64,000 bases of DNA from Prorocentrum cordatum (GCA_963575745.1 CAUYUJ010018482.1:765928-829927); one strand, 5' to 3'; counted from the first letter of the stretch, positions 30,254 through 41,025 are shown. Numbers and translations: made by a program. The notes: generated from the letters alone by a model not told the origin.

Positions 30254-30600
30254 GGCCAGGGTTAAAGTCGGGCATGTCCCTCTACAGGCGGAGAACTCAA
30301 ACATTCGGGGGTGGACAGAACCCCCAACAGTGACACGTCGATTAGTGAATTGTCCGTTTTCGGTTCTCGAGAGGGCGCCGCGGCCGTCATTTTCCAGGCT
30401 TGCGCCCGCCAGGTTTGGGCCTCAGGTCGTTTTCACTAAACCACGTTTTACTAAAGGGAGGTCTGTCCATCCCCGAAACATGGTTAAAAAAATAGTCTGG
30501 AGACGATGTTTCCATTCTTTGTTTGACACTTTGTTTGCCTATCTTCCATTTTTCCTCCCATATCTGACTGTAGGGGGACATGCCCGACCGAAGGCCAGGG
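30254..30600. mobile_element. family C element with nested family D element
   Basis: Family C runs 30262-30592 with exact 8-bp duplications GGCCAGGG at 30254-30261 and 30593-30600. A complete family D element (30305-30476) is inserted in it with its own 5-bp duplication AACAT (30300-30304, 30477-30481). Removing D restores a normal C interior ('gaactcaaacat...ggttaaaaaaatagtctgg'). Confidence 0.9.
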
Positions 30601-30639
30601 GCACGACTCCGGGCGCTGCGACGGAGAAGCGGTTCCAGG

Positions 30640-30885
30640 GTTTCTAGGCCTTCCAAATGGGGTCCGAGTAGATCGGAGGGGGGAGATGCGATATGAATAT
30701 CACTAGGGGGTTGTTGGGGGATCTTGAGGTCATCTTGGGGCTCTTTGGGGGGCCTTGGGGCCATCTTTGGGCCCTCTTGGATCCCTCTTGGGCGCCTCTA
30801 TGTAGCCCTGGAGGGGCATCTTGGAAGCCATCGCTCAAACGGGGGGTGGTCCTCGATTTGCCGTGTCCCGCGGGGGGAATGGCCA
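30640..30885. repeat. family Q repeat (TTGGGG.C.TTTGGG)
   Basis: 30714-30880 matches 38516-38690: GGGGATCTTG.GGTCAT.TTGGGG, 'ccatctttgggccctcttgg', CCCTGGAGGGGCATC.TGG, CCATCGCT and GGGGGGTGGTCCTCGATTTG. It begins with family F-like terminal sequence 'ggccttccaaatggggtccgagtaga'. Confidence 0.7.
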
Positions 30886-31012
30886 TGAGCCGCGGGCCTG
30901 GCGGGCGGCCTCGCGGGCCTGGCGGGCGGCCAGGGGTCAGACTCTGGGCGCTGCGACGGAAAAGTGTGTCCAGGGCTTCCGGGCCTCCCAGATAGGGGTC
31001 CGAGTAGATGTA

Positions 31013-32041
31013 AGTCGGGCCTGTCCCTCTACAGGAGGAGTATTCTCTTGCACAGGGTGCCTAGAGCTCCGACCATTCTATTCCGCGTCGCACCCCCCCC
31101 CCGCGTCCCCAGCGCCAGAGTGGGACCCCCGCGCCGTGGCTCTCTGCCCCGAGCCCCCCGCGTCCCCAGCGCCCCAGCGGGAGCCCCGCCCACTCCCCCC
31201 TCCGCCACGAACGCTTTATTCCGCATCGCTCCCCCCCCCCCCGCGTCCCCAGCGCCAGAGTGGGACCCCCGCGCCGTGGCTCTCTGCCCCGAGCCCCCCG
31301 CGTCCCCAGCGCCCCAGCGGAAGCCCGGCCCACTGCCCCCTCCGCCACGAACGCTTTACTCCGCGTCGCACCCCCCTCCCGCGTCCCCAGCGCCAGAGTG
31401 GGACCCCCGCGCCGTGGCTCTCTGCCCCGAGCCCCCCCGCGTCCCCAGCGCCCCAGCGGAAGCCCCGCCCACTGCCCCCTCCTCCACGAACGCTTTATTC
31501 ACCGTCGCGACGCACACCACCTCCCCCACCTTTCTCCCCGCGTCCCCAGCGCACCAGTGGGGGCTCCGCCCCGTGCCCCCTCCGCCCCGACAATTTTATT
31601 CCGCGTCGCGACTCACACCACCTCCCCCGCGTCCCCGCGCCCCAGTTGGACCCCCGCCCCGTGGCCCTCTGCCCCAAGCCCCGCCCAGTGCCCCCTCCTC
31701 CCCGCCCCGTGCCCCCTCCGCTCCGAGCACTTTATTCCGCGTCGCGAAGCACACCACCTCCCCCCCCCTCCCTACCTGGGATTTGGGTCCCGTTGCTGGG
31801 CCCCGATGGGCGATGTCTTGCCCCATCTTCCACCCTCCTCCTCCTCCTCCTCCTCCTCCTCCACCTCCTCCTCCCCCTTCCTTTTTGTGCAAGAGCCATG
31901 GCACACGTGCCACATGTTTAAAAATAGTCGTGACATAGTATGGGAATGATCTTTTGAGTATTCTGGGGCATTTTTGAATATGTTTTGAGTATTCTGAATT
32001 TTCCATCCAAAGTCCGCATGTAGTGGGACACGCCCGACCTG
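31013..32041. mobile_element. family C element enlarged by an internal minisatellite
   Basis: Left end TAAGTCGGGCCTGTCCCTCTAC with 'aggaggagtattctc', right end 'tccgcatgtagtgggacacgcccgacct'. Between them lie the tandem array 31079-31760, a CTC run (31838-31880) and a normal family C right half ('catagtatgggaatgatcttttg'). The length of 1 kb is due to the array. Confidence 0.75.
31079..31760 (+). repeat. ~138-bp minisatellite, about 5 units
   Basis: Units begin with 'tattccgcgtcgc' near 31079, 31216, 31357, 31495, 31596 and 31733 (spacings 137, 141, 138, 101, 137). Each carries CGCGTCCCCAGCGCC, AGTGGGACCCCCGC, 'ccgtggctctctgccccgagcc' and 'gccccctccgccacgaacgcttt'. Within a unit CGCGTCCCCAGCGCC occurs twice, so the unit is itself an old dimer. 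Confidence 0.9.
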
Positions 32042-32261
32042 ATTCTAGGCCTCCCAGAGGGGGTCCGAGTAGACCGGAGGGGGGAGATGCCACGCAAACA
32101 CCACCAGGGGATCCACCTCCAGCGAGGAGGTCCACGATGCCCCCCCGAGCTGGAGGTTGAGGTTGCCTCGAGCGAGAGGGGGGACCACACCACAAGGGAA
32201 ACCCCCTTGCCTCCTCGCATCTCCTGGCCCTGGTGGCGTTGGTGGCGCATTTCCTTGTTCC

Positions 32262-32470
32262 TAGTAGATGGGGTCAGAGGAGCGCTCCGCATTGCCGATG
32301 CATCGGCGACGCGGCTCGATGCGGAGCCTGAGTTGCGCCGCGCTGGCGCCGCCGATGCTCTGCCGACGTCACTGATTCGTCGCTGATGCATCACTGATGC
32401 ATTGGTGATGCATCGACCGTGCGACGCGATCCTCCGACCCCATCTACCCGGACTCCATCTAGGAGGCTTC
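32262..32470. mobile_element. family F element
   Basis: 'Agatggggtcagaggagcgc' at left and GCGATCCTCCGACCCCATCTAC, 'ccggactccatctaggaggc' at right; GATGCATCGGCGACGCGGCTC and GATGCATCACTGATGCATTGG inside. The left outer end is replaced by unrelated sequence containing 'cctagtagatggggtc'. Confidence 0.75.
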
Positions 32471-32540
32471 TAGGGTTCGAGCTCGAATTCGACAGAGTCA
32501 CGGTGCATAGATACGTTTGATTCCAAAGCCTGTCCTTCAG

Positions 32541-32541
32541 A

Positions 32542-32569
<28 letters not shown>
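32541..32569 (+). repeat. TA dinucleotide run
   Basis: About 14 TA units, the only long TA tract in the window. Confidence 0.95.
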
Positions 32570-32574
<5 letters not shown>

Positions 32575-32846
32575 CACATTTTGAAGTTTCGCGTGTTGGT
32601 TTAAACGCGCCAAGGGTCGAAGGAATTTCGGTTCATGTTTGTGTTCGGGGTTCCGAGTTCGAAGACGGCACCTCTACGGTGGTCGGCGATGCAGGTACTC
32701 GGAGGGCGATTTCGACGTCGAGACGCACCAACTTGGCAGTTCTCTTGTGGTGGCTGGCGCATCCGTTCGACCCTCTGAGCTCCCAGTCAGGAGCTTGCTA
32801 GGAAGGGAGGTCATCGTCAACGTGGTTGTTGCTCGCATGTTCCTTT

Positions 32847-33011
32847 GATGGGCGTGTTTTCCACCACCACCACCATAAGTTGGAGTTGGGAAGGAGGGGG
32901 AGGAGGACGAGGAGGAGGAGGACGAAGAAGAGGAGGAGGAGGAGGAGGAGGAAGAGGAGGGCACCCTCCCCCTCCAACTTATGGTGGTGGTGGTGGAAAA
33001 CAGGCCCATCA
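32847..33011. mobile_element. hairpin element with GGA array as loop (family S)
   Basis: Left arm GATGGGCGTGTTTTCCACC, then ACCACCATAAGTTGGAG; the right arm is its reverse complement with one difference over about 38 bp. The loop is about 70 bp of GGA triplets. Similar design at 42825-42952 (related arms) and 53633-53787 (different arms). Confidence 0.85.
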
Positions 33012-33130
33012 TCCTTGTGGCGGCCTCGTAGCTGTGGACCCCGTGTTGCTCGTGGTGCCGCGCGTCGAAGCTGCGGATTCTCTTTCGCCGAGCACCTGGT
33101 CTCCGGCAGCAGCCCGACATTGCCATCGCT

Positions 33131-33299
33131 TACACTCTAGGCGATGCTTACGAAAACCTAAGTTTTCGGCCAGAGTCTCGATTATTCTTAATGTTTCAAT
33201 GTAGATCCTAAGATTTCAACAGAAATCCTGGGTTTGTAATCAATTTCTGAGACTATGAATTTCTTAACCCATGATTTCTAAAGCATTTCGCAGGGTGTA
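33131..33299. mobile_element. family E element
   Basis: TACACTCTAGGCGATGCTTA to TAAAGCATTTCGCAGGGTGTA, TA at both outer ends. More diverged than the other two copies. Confidence 0.85.
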
Positions 33300-33302
33300 G
33301 GG

Positions 33303-36300
33303 GTGTTATGTTGGGAGCCAGAGACTGGCGACAGAGCAGTGGCCCGGTTCGGACAACACCTCGCCACGGTCTGTCTCGCATCGTCCCTGTCGTGCTCGCC
33401 AGCAGTCCTCGGTGATGATCGAACGCCTATACGCATCAATGGGGGTTTCCAAGCGCTCGTGCAGGTAAGCGTGCTGTATTCTAGTTTGGGGAGCCGCTCG
33501 CATCGTCACTAAATTCTTCACGCTTCGCTTCACGGGAAAATGGAGGACGCCATCAGGCACATCAGCACACTCGCCACCCTCGCTCACCACCACACGGTTG
33601 CGACCATCCATGGTTGCCCCAAAACGTGGTCAGGGATGCTGGAACACAAGTTCACCCTGGAAGCCCCCATGCGGGTGCTGGAAGCAATCGTCAAACTTGC
33701 TGACATCAAATCCCTGGGCAAGGGGGGCTGCTCCATTTGCACACTGCACAAGGAGCTAGCCGGGACCGAGGCTGGGCTTGGCTGCCCAGACACAATGGCA
33801 GACGTACAATACATCGGCGGAGGAGTTGCCATGTCCAACACGCGCCTTGACGAAGACTTCCCCGCGTCCCGGGCCCCCGGCACCGTGCTCATCCCCCCCA
33901 CAGTCAACGACGGCAGGTTCCTCACCAGGCAGCAGGACGGCAGCTAAGACTGCGACGGGTGCACAAACGCGGGGCTCCAAGGCGCAGCAGGTACCTGGGA
34001 GGACGACGACGCGAGAGAGCTACTGGCGCAGAACCGCTCCCAAGCCTACATGCAGGGCCGAAGCTGCAGGTGGCTATGCGAACAGTGCTGGGTCAAGTCG
34101 CTGGAGAAGAAAAGCATCGAGGTTCCCCTGGCCGGAAAAAGAATTCTGCGCCAAAGAGTCGCTACAGCAGCGCCTCCACGAGCACAATCGCAGACTGGAC
34201 GAGGCCAGCTTTCGAAGGAAAGCCCGTGCCCTCCCCCCCTGGGACCGGCTACCAATCGGGTGCGGGCAGCCGACCACCGCGCTGCTCCCCACCTGCCTGG
34301 GTGACCTCGTCATGCGCACTCCGCCCGCCTATCAGCCTCAGAAGGTCGGCGCCGCCCTCCCAGCTCACAAGCTGTCGGACGGCAGGTTCGGGCCAGACTC
34401 GCACCGCACGAGCACCTACACCGCCATGTGCGAAACCTGCCCCCCAGGGTCGCCACTGCTCGTGTGGGCGGCAGGCAGCCCCACGCTCGGCTGCTTCATG
34501 TGGCGCCCGGAACCCGGTGCACCGCGCAACGATCAGACAGGGCTCCCGCCAAGGGACGTGATGCCCACGCTCTGGACACAGCAGCAATGGAATGCAGGTT
34601 GGGCCTGCAGGAGATGTCTCATCCACATCTGGAATGTGGCACCCGGTGCCCTCGACCGCATTTTGGACTTGCACTCCTCCGAGGTGTACCCCCCCGCCCC
34701 TGCTAAGCGCGCAGCAACAGCAGAAGTGCAAGAGGAGAGCTACGACATCAGCGTCCACCTCCCCCCATCAGGCGTCAATGCAGCGGCGAAGGACGCCTAT
34801 TCAAGGCCATTGGCCCCGACGGGCGAGTCCACCTCCAACGACATGGAGCTCAGCAGTCCAGCGGGACAGACCGGCGAGAAAATCTGGGCCCGTCGTGACA
34901 GCAATTCTGCGTTCCCCAACTCGGATCCACCAGCGTGTCCCGTCCTGCCAACCCCATCCACCTACAGGCTCGCCGGGGTGGAGTCCGACGGCCCCGTCCA
35001 CGCTCTGGTGAAGTACCTACTGGAGTGGAGTCACTCGGTATACCTTTGCTGGGCCGACTTTGGACAGCAGTACGGCGAGGGCATTCCAGGTGATAAGACC
35101 GATGAGACGTTGTGGCCCACAGCGCGCCTGCTCCCCTTCCTGGGAATGATCTACGGGGACTCGACCCCAGCGAGCGGCCCCCCCCAGGCATCCCATGGGA
35201 CGGGCAGCGGGCTGCGGCGGCCAGGGTGGCATCCCACCAAACGGGTAGGAGTGAGAAATACCGGGGGGAATGGGACCGCTACGCTGCTGGCCTTGCTGAG
35301 CAGAGGGGTCAGTGCCCCTTCCGACGGCAGATCGGCACTCTGCTGGCGCTCCTTACTGAGATTGACCCCGCTGCACTGGCCTGGGGGAACATCGCCCTCC
35401 TTTCCACCCGCGACCCGCGCGAGACAGCCGCAGGCGCCCCAGCTGGGGATGAGTCACCGGCAGCCATCTGGCTCCACAGGGCTGTCGGAGCCGAGGCCCC
35501 CCCCTCAGTGGACAACCGCGGAGGCGTGCAGGAGGGCCCCCCTTCCCGCGCTACCAGAGCGCCCCCCCAAGCCGCCGGGGCGGAAGGGGGGCGCGCCCCT
35601 CGGGCAGAGGGGAAAATTCTTACTGGGCAAACGTGCAAGAACGAGGGCGAAGTACATGGGGTCGACTGGGGTGGGGAGGCAGACAAGAAGAGTGAGTCTG
35701 ACACCCAGAAGGAATCAAGCTCGGAGTCCAGTCCAACCCCAACTGCTGGCGACCGAGATGAAGAAATCCCCGACCCCCTCAGGATCTGGTCGGCGCCACC
35801 CGACAGGGTCACCTCAGAGGCCTGGTCCCCGTGCGAACAGGCCGCTTCCAGGGGCGCCGCCCGCGCTGCCAGGAGCACGCCGGATGGCCCGCGAGGAGGG
35901 GGCAACCCAGCTGGGACCATCGACAACGCCAGGAGCGACAGGTCCCTCAGGCGCGCGATCGGCGACAGGGGCCGCCAGCGACCCGCGTGGGAGGACAGCA
36001 GGGATGGGGGTCGCCGCGCCGCCAAGTCCCCAAGAGGCGACCCAGCCCGGCCACGCATGCTCCAGGCACCCTGGAGAGACGCGCGAGAAACGCAGCCATC
36101 CGGAGGCAATCGGAGCGACCCCATGGGGGGCGCCCCCATGTATATGCGCCCGGCCGAGGAAGCTGATGTTACGAAGGACGAGCGGATGCAGGAGAAGATA
36201 CCACGCCTGCAAAAGACGCCGAGGAGCGTTTATTGGGGTCTGGGTCGCATGGGTGAGGCAGGGGACCATCGGGACTGGAAAGAATGGCCCCAAGCTGAAC

Positions 36301-36705
36301 ACCGCGCAGTTGCGCAGCGAACTCCTTCAGGCATGGGACAACGCAGGGTATGACGCATACAAGATGGACAGAAACCTGGGGCTCGTCGATTGGCCAACGG
36401 TCAAGGACAGACATTCCAGGCTCCTGCAACGCGAGCCCAGACCCCACACGCAGCGCGGGGCCGACAGCAGCAGCGGCCCCGCCCCATGGGCCAAGGAGGG
36501 CAAGAGGGCGACAGAGGCGCCCTCGCAGGAGCAATGGACTGGTGCATCCGGCTCCGCCAACCCGTGGCATGGATGGCAGGAGTGGGTTTCCTGGAGCCAC
36601 CAGGGCGCACCGTGGACAGATACCGAATGGAAAGCGAAGGGCAAACGTTACTTCCCCAGGGGAGACGACCCATACACCGACAAGCGAGCACGATGGTGGG
36701 ATTGA
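33303..36705 (+). pseudogene. unidentified protein-coding locus, split over frames
   Basis: Protein-like sequence passes through three segments. (1) Frame 3: IRINGGFQALVQ at 33430-33464, then a possible 81-bp intron (CAG|GTAAGC at 33464/33465 to GGAG|GAC at 33545/33546), then DAIRHISTLATLAHHHT to about 34120, with one TAA at 33945-33947 followed by CDGC...CRWLCEQCWVKSLEKK, a Cys-pair pattern. (2) Frame 1 from about 34125: EKEFCAKESLQQRLHEHNRR, WNAGWACRRCLIHIWNV, and LEWSHSVYLCWADFGQQY. (3) Frame 3 from about 35235: SEKYRGEWDRYAAGLAEQRG, then low-complexity Pro/Arg/Ser; frame 1 again from about 36300: LLQAWDNAGYDAYKMDRN to RARWWD. No known family; zinc binding is only suggested. It could be a decayed retrocopy or a gene with unrecognised introns. 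Confidence 0.45.
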
Positions 36706-37307
36706 CTTGACTAGTGTGCCAAGGGCGCGCAGGGACGGGCCCGCCCGACGGGGCGCCCCCTGTGCCCCCAGCTCGGCGACAGCGACACCCCCCAGGCGCT
36801 CGCCGCCCTTTCCCCGCCGGGGTCAGTTTCACCCTGCAGCGCCCAGCCTTGGCCGCAATGCCCTGGGCAGCTCCCGCCGGGGCGGGGGCGTCCCAACATC
36901 TCACCCAAGGCGCTGCGTAGCTAGACAGCCCGCGCTGGATAAGTGGACCTTGCCTGGCCACCCCGCCCCCCCCAGCGGCTGGTGGGGGCGGGCCCGCAGG
37001 CCCCACCGGCCCAAGGCCAACAGTCGCCCTCTACGACGGCTGACTGCTCGGTTGGGGACTGGGGGCGGTCGCAGACGCGTCCCCGAGCTCCACGCCCTTT
37101 GCTGTCTCTTCTGGAATAGCCCCCCCCTGCGCACCACTCTGCTGGCGGCGGTCTGTGTGCAGCCCACGCTACCCCCCCTCGTCCTCGGCTCTGTGCGAGC
37201 TGCTTCCATGACATGTTTCATTGCGGCTGTTGGCTGCGCCCCCCCCTTCAACCGACACATGCGTACATTGCGGCTGTTGGCTGCGCCCCCCTCTCCACCG
37301 CGTGGTC
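36706..37307. other. GC-rich sequence, no gene recognised
   Basis: Continues the composition of the preceding locus and might be its 3' untranslated region. 'Cattgcggctgttggctgcgcccccc' is present twice at about 37219 and 37266. Confidence 0.4.
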
Positions 37308-37795
37308 AGATTCAGCCCTTGCTGCGTTCCAGCGCTCCATGAGGTTGTCGCGGCAGCTGCGAATCTCGGCGACTATCGTGACCGGCACCTGCGAGGTTGC
37401 AGTGTACCGGCCCTTGGGCCAGCGTGTCCTTTTTCATCGTTGCTGCCCCGACCACGCACTGGTTTCGGATACGATGACGACACACCGGCCCCCCCCCGGG
37501 CAGCGGTGAGGTCCGTGGAGTGAGTGTTCTGTTGGTACTTGCCGTCCCCCGGCTCTCTGTGGCCAGATTCAGCCCTGACTACACCCCAGCGCCTATGAGC
37601 TGGCCGCGGCTGCAGCGCACCTCGGCGACCTTCGGCCGTTACCCGCTTGGCGGCAGTACTGGCGCTTGGGCCTGCGTGTCCTCTTTCATCGTTGCATCCT
37701 GGCCTGTGACTGGTTACGGAAACGATGGCTGACACACCGGCCCCACCACGGGCAGCGGTGTGGATCGTGGAGTGAGAGCTCTGTAGGTCCCTGCC
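37308..37795 (+). repeat. ~245-bp tandem duplication
   Basis: Copies at 37308-37548 and 37562-37795 share GG.CAGATTCAGCCCT, 'ccagcgc', GCG.ACC/TT.TCG, 'gcgtgtcct.tttcatcgttgc', 'ggt.acg.a.acgatg', GACACACCGGCCCC, GGGCAGCGGTG and 'gtggagtgag'. About 70-75 % similar by eye, so an old duplication. 37800-38230 has no recognised feature. Confidence 0.75.
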
Positions 37796-38339
37796 TTTCC
37801 TTTGCCCCTGTCTTAGCCGACCCCGCGTAAGGCGGTGGTACGGACTTCGCGCTGAGTGGTTCAGCCTTCAGCGTGTCGCTTCGGTTCTACCTGCCCGCTT
37901 CGGCCAGGTGGGCTGCTCGGAGCTTGGCGCCGACAGGGCGACTTCTCCGTTGCACCGCACTGCGGTCTGCTTCACTTCGGTGTGGCTGGCGCCTAGGTCC
38001 GTTCGCCTTAATGCGGAGCATTTTGCTCAGTGCTGGTTCACACCTCGCATTCTTTGCGATTTATCACTGCGGGTGCGTTGCTTGTTGTAGCTAATTAGCC
38101 TCGCCTGGTGGCCCAAACGACGCCTTCCGATCCGTGTCCGCTGCCTCGGAGCCGCCGACCCCCCAAACAATCCCCTTCCTCCTTTCCAGAAGCCGTACCC
38201 ATGAGCGTTGACGGGAGAGGGGGCGAAGAGACACATGTAGTGAAACAAAGTGGGCAACCAGGGTGAATCAAGAGATCTTTGGGAGCAAGGGGGTGCATTT
38301 GGAGGGCTGTTTCGGGCCATCCTTGGGTCCCGCGCGGGG

Positions 38340-38490
38340 GCGAGGGAAGGAAGAGGAGGAAGACGACGACGACAACCACAATGACGAGGAAGAGGAGGAA
38401 CAGGAATTGGAAGACGACGAGGGCAAGGACGAGGAGGAGAAGGCGGAGGAGGAGGAGGACGAGGACAACGAGGACGAGGACAGATCCCTC
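38340..38490 (+). repeat. GAGGA/GACGA-rich purine tract
   Basis: Degenerate acidic-codon-like repeat (GAGGAGGA, GACGACGA, AACGAGGACGAGGAC). A 202-codon plus frame (38263-38871) runs through it into the family Q repeat; coding is not supported. Confidence 0.6.
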
Positions 38491-38515
38491 AGAATCGCTT
38501 CTTGGAGCCCTCCTG

Positions 38516-38690
38516 GGCCTTTTTTGGGGGATCTTGGGGTCATTTTGGGGCTGTTTGGGGGCCTTGGGGCAATCTTTGGGCCCTCTTGGGGCCCTCTTGG
38601 GCGCCTCTTAGGTAGCCCTGGAGGGGCATCCTGGGAGCCATCGCTGAGACGGGGGGTGGTCCTCGATTTGCCGTGTCCCCCTGGGGCCAT
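38516..38690. repeat. family Q repeat
   Basis: Same order of blocks as 30714-30880, including TGGAGGGGCATC and CGGGGGGTGGTCCTCGATTTG. The continuation to about 38830 repeats CTTGGGGC/CTTTGGGCC blocks. Confidence 0.7.
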
Positions 38691-38839
38691 CAACATCACC
38701 TCGTGGGGCCCTCTTGGGGCGCTCTTGGGCCGCCCACAGGCGCTCCTGGGGCCGCCTGGGGAGCCCCGTGGTCCCCATCTTGGGCCTCCTTTGGGCCACT
38801 TCGGGGCCACCTCGCGCCGGGGAGCGAAACGGCGAGACG

Positions 38840-39526
38840 TCACACATGTTTTCTGTTTTGGGCTTGTGTAGAGAACGGCTCTGGCAGCTCGCGGGGTCCT
38901 GAGAGGGGGGGCCCGCGAGCACCCGGAACCGCCTTGTGGCCTTCGACGGGCCTTTTGGAGGTGCATCGGAAGCGACGTTGAATCATCGTCGGCTATGTTG
39001 AGCCATGTTGGAGGCCATCTTGGAGCATCGGAGGCCATCGAAGGGCAATGTTGGGCGAATAAGGACCCCCTAACACGTCGTGGCCCGCACCAAAAACCTC
39101 AGGAAGGGGAGGGTGAGGCAACCCCTCCCCGAAGGGAAGAGGGTTCTGGAAGACAAAAGAAACAACTCGCCAGAACACCTTAGCCCAAAGAGCTAGCTGG
39201 TGGCATTAGTTGCAGTAGGAGGGGCTGTATGATTCGGCGTGTCATCAGCACAGCTGGTCTTGAATGACACTACACTGCCACTTGGTTGCTCCCCTGATCC
39301 CATGGACGTCCCTCGATGGGTGCATTTCCCTGTAAGTATGCCCCCCTGCTTTTCTCAGAGAGGCTGCTGTTCTCTCACGCACTGCCTGTCTGTCCTTCGT
39401 CGTACATTGATTGTGTTGCTAGTGCTAGTTGTAGGTATGCTTCTTGCCCAATCGGGTCTACTCATGGTCGTGGATCCCAGCAGAGATGCAACGACTCATC
39501 GGTTCTCTGTAATCTGTTGGATTCGG
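38840..39526. other. no recognisable gene
   Basis: Contains 'catgttgg' and 'ccatcttggagcatcggaggccatcgaag' short repeats near 38995. Plus frame 39239-39892 includes a Leu/Val-rich run but overlaps the better minus candidate. Confidence 0.4.
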
Positions 39527-39904
39527 CTACGGGTAAGGAGAAAGTCGTTTATAGCCCCATGGCATGCCCGAGAACACTTGGCACATATCATCGATGCCCC
39601 CCAGAACCATCCACGCTCCGATGACCTTTTCAATGGCTGCTCTGCTCTTGCTCGAGAGTTGGATTGTACAGTCGACCCGTATAGTAAGGATGGGCAGCCT
39701 TCCCGAGGGGTACCTCTGCATCCTTGCCTCCTCGTTCCACCATTGGCCTTGGCCGCGCTCCGCCCGCAGAGTGTCGACACGGCCTTCCAAGGCCCTTGCA
39801 TCCTCGTCGAGCGTCCTTGTTATACGGGCGCGCTGTACTGCGTCAGGACGACTCGGGCGCCGCTGGACCGTTCTCGACAACCACTCGGATGACGCGCAAT
39901 GGGG
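39527..39904 (-). CDS. hypothetical coding piece
   Basis: Minus frame ending at the TAG of 39527-39529, open upstream past 39880 (no ATG at the 5' side; the 39880 codon is TTG), so it would be an internal or 3' exon. Reads TLDEDARALEGRVDTLRAER, QWWNEEARMQRYPSGRLPIL and IEKVIGAWMVLGGIDDMCQV, with balanced composition and low repeat content, unlike its surroundings. Not recognised. Confidence 0.3.
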   Translation of the reverse strand, partial: PHCASSEWLSRTVQRRPSRPDAVQRARITRTLDEDARALEGRVDTLRAERGQGQWWNEEARMQRYPSGRLPILTIRVDCTIQLSSKSRAAIEKVIGAWMVLGGIDDMCQVFSGMPWGYKRLSPYP

Positions 39905-40157
39905 GGGCGATAAACGGGGGGGGGGGAGGGCTGCCGAAGAGAGGCCCTAGAGGGCCCCGAAGGGGGCCCTTCAGGGCCCAGGAGGGGGCGCCCTTCTCCC
40001 CCCTCCACTTATCGCTCCCCCACCCCCCTCCCTTCGCGCCCACACGAGGCCGCACGACGGCCGTGGAGATCTGCCCCCCCCCCTCTCCCGTCGGCTTCCT
40101 CCGCCCGCCCACGGCGGGACCGCCCCACGCGGCCCATGGGGGGGGCCGCAGACGAGC

Positions 40158-40312
40158 ATCCAGGTCTGCAAGAGGAGGGGGGCGAAGGGAGGACGAGGAG
40201 GAGGGGGACGAGGGAGGAGGACGAGGGAGGGGGAGGAGGGAGGGGGAGGGGGAGGGGGAGGAGGAGGAGGAGGAGGAGCAGGAGGAGGAGGAGGAGGAGC
40301 AGGAGGAGGACT
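40158..40312 (+). repeat. GGA/GGGGGA array
   Basis: GGAGGA with GGGGGAGGGGGA interruptions. About 155 bp. Confidence 0.85.
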
Positions 40313-40499
40313 CGGCATCGAGCGCCCGGGAAGGCCACCGGGGCCCCGGGCCACCGGGGCGTCCCCTCCCTGCGGGGGCAGGCAGGAGCCGCCCCGCCGA
40401 CCGCCGGCCCCCAGCGTCGGACCCCACAGAGGCGTGTGGACGGCGGTCAGCGGAGAGGAGAGGCAGGCTGCCAAGGGATGCCCAGATGTCTGGACATGT

Positions 40500-40765
40500 C
40501 TTGGGCTCCAGGCCTCCTAGATGGGGTCGGAGTAGATTGGGTCGCAGGATCGCGCCGCATCGCCGATGAATCGGCAATGCGGCTCGATGCGGAGCCCGAT
40601 TTCCTTCACGCCGACGTCGCCGATGCATCGCCGACGTCGCCGATGCGTCGCCGTTGCATCGCCGATGCATCGCCGATGCATCGACGATGCATCGCCGATG
40701 TATCGGCGGTGCGGCGCGACCCTCCGACCCCATCTACTCGGACCCCATCTAGGAGGCCTCTATGG
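40500..40765. mobile_element. family F element, best-preserved copy
   Basis: The left end starting AGGCCTCCTAGATGGGGTC and the right end finishing GACCCCATCTAGGAGGCCT are perfectly inverted at the tips, and continue inward through GAGTAGAT.GGGTCG.AGGATCGCG for about 45 bp. The interior holds at least eight GATGCATCGCC-type decamers and 'gcggctcgatgcggagcccgatttccttcacgcc'. Confidence 0.85.
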
Positions 40766-40914
40766 GCATGTCTTCAACATGCTAAACCTAGGTTTGGGCA
40801 GTTTCCGACGCTTTCAGCACATGTCTGATTCGATGATCACAGTGTGTGAGGGTGTCCACTGTGTCACGGCGTCCGCCACCATGGACCTCCTGCGGGACTC
40901 GAGAGGCGGGGGGT

Positions 40915-41025
40915 GAGTGCCAACGGGGGTCAGCCAGGGCGCGGGATCCTGCAGGATCCCGCAGAGCCAGGGGTGCACTGACCCGCGCTCGGGCGCAGGA
41001 TCCTGCAGGATCCTGCCAGGCCCTA
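40915..41025. repeat. family N repeat
   Basis: 'Caacgggggtcagccagggcgcgggatc', CCTGCAGGATCCCGCAGAGCC, 'tgcactgacccgcg', GCAGGATCCTGCAGGATCC. See 21955-22070. 41026-41340 holds no recognised feature. Confidence 0.7.
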
